DNA from: Halomonas huangheensis
GTDB lineage: Bacteria > Pseudomonadota > Gammaproteobacteria > Pseudomonadales > Halomonadaceae
Direction: 5' to 3'
DNA: 64,000 nt
NCBI RefSeq assembly: GCF_001431725.1
Contig: NZ_CP013106.1
Coordinates: forward strand, 4,092,001 to 4,156,000
The position numbers and the translations under genes were made by a program. Below, one piece after another: positions 63,485 through 64,000 of this stretch. The notes under the pieces are model-generated. The model did not search any database and was not told the origin of the DNA. It saw only the letters and a program-made list of their open reading frames with translations. The stretch's first letter is position 1, and each line of letters opens with the position of its first letter.

Positions 63485-64000
63485 TCAAGGTGTCGCGGGA
63501 AAGACAAATGCCTGAGCGGGATCGAGACTGATCTGTACCGGCTGATCCTGCTCAGGAAGGAACACGCCGGGCATCCGTGCGTGCAGGTGAGCCTGTTGGC
63601 CATCCATACCATGCGCGCACAGGTGCAGCAGACTGCTGCGCCCCAGCAGACGTGCCATCAACACATGGCTGTGATGTTCATGTGTCTCTCGACTGGCGAT
63701 CTCTACCACCCGCAATGCCTCGGGCCTGACCAACACTTGAACCTGACTACCTTCCGGCAGGTGGGTAGGCACGGGACCAACCACGGTATGCACATAGCCG
63801 TTGCTCACCAGTCCCTCGAGCCGATTGACCTCTCCGAAGAACGTCACCACGAAGGGATCCATGGGTCGGCAGTAGAGTTCCTGAGGGGTACCGGCCTGAA
63901 CCACCTGTCCATCGCGCATCAGCACGATACGATCAGCCATGAACATGGCTTCTTCCGGATCGTGGGTGACCAGCAGCGCTCCGGCTCCAACCTTCTTGAG
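63485..64000 (-). CDS. fbpC: ABC transporter ATP-binding protein (FbpC type), 5' part outside the window
   Basis: The C-terminal 171 residues of an ABC ATPase; the frame stays open to the window end. The visible part starts in the H-loop LLVTHDPEEAMFMADRIVLM and continues with GQVVQAGTPQELYCRPMDPFVVTFFGEVNRL and a TOBE-like regulatory domain (VQVLVRPEALRVVE). The FbpC/PotA-type layout suits the iron permease next door, but the gene converges with it five bases away and is not in one operon. Confidence 0.85.
   Translation of the reverse strand, partial: LKKVGAGALLVTHDPEEAMFMADRIVLMRDGQVVQAGTPQELYCRPMDPFVVTFFGEVNRLEGLVSNGYVHTVVGPVPTHLPEGSQVQVLVRPEALRVVEIASRETHEHHSHVLMARLLGRSSLLHLCAHGMDGQQAHLHARMPGVFLPEQDQPVQISLDPAQAFVFPATP

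Overview
The window is chromosomal DNA (about 60% GC, densely coded, Shine-Dalgarno-led genes, many ATGA or TGATG overlaps) from a gammaproteobacterium. The gene set (FabY-type ketoacyl synthase, TRAP and tripartite tricarboxylate transporters, fused PcaD-PcaC, YfhL ferredoxin after coaD) most resembles Halomonadaceae such as Halomonas. That assignment is inference from protein character; no database search was run. I saw no rRNA, tRNA, insertion sequence or CRISPR array.

Bases 1-14980 hold an aromatic ring-cleavage island. On the minus strand, catB-catC-catA run into benA, which leaves the window; divergent LysR gene catR controls them. Next come pcaQ-pcaH-pcaG with a textbook PcaQ box, then the shared lower pathway pcaI-pcaJ-pcaF-pcaL (PcaL is a PcaD-PcaC fusion), then pcaB divergent from the IclR-family regulator pcaR. 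Bases 15049-17110 carry an AEC carrier and a DMT exporter.

Bases 17144-24963 extend the pathway upstream. A minus-strand operon encodes 3-dehydroshikimate dehydratase (quiC), an NAD-type quinate/shikimate dehydrogenase, type II 3-dehydroquinase (aroQ) and a Gfo/Idh/MocA oxidoreductase. Divergent from it is a complete tripartite tricarboxylate transporter (receptor, small and large membrane subunits). Together these make a route quinate/shikimate -> 3-dehydroshikimate -> protocatechuate -> beta-ketoadipate -> succinyl-CoA + acetyl-CoA. The most interesting signal is a shared operator, TGTTCG-N5-CGAACA, arranged as two copies in a 19-bp register. It lies before pcaIJFL, pcaB/pcaR, quiC and the transporter, and implies one IclR regulon that includes an uncharacterised importer.

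Bases 25029-41664 are mostly housekeeping: a HAD phosphatase, glnE, dgkA, dacB, an SMR plus PACE efflux pair with a divergent LysR gene and a 19-bp palindrome, a TrmB-like methyltransferase, fabY-coaD-ferredoxin, a MATE exporter, an AtoE-type carrier, a thioesterase, an I78-type lipoprotein and a 44-residue entericidin-like lipoprotein.

Bases 41759-50714 hold a TauE/SafE permease, a HIT protein, a four-gene overlapping operon (two lipoproteins, DUF1007, NicO metal exporter), glycerate kinase, dps, rmuC and pepD. Bases 50760-64000 hold tmcA with an internal minisatellite, a TRAP transporter, a TetR-MFP-RND efflux operon, an iron-type ABC permease and the end of a convergent ABC ATPase gene.
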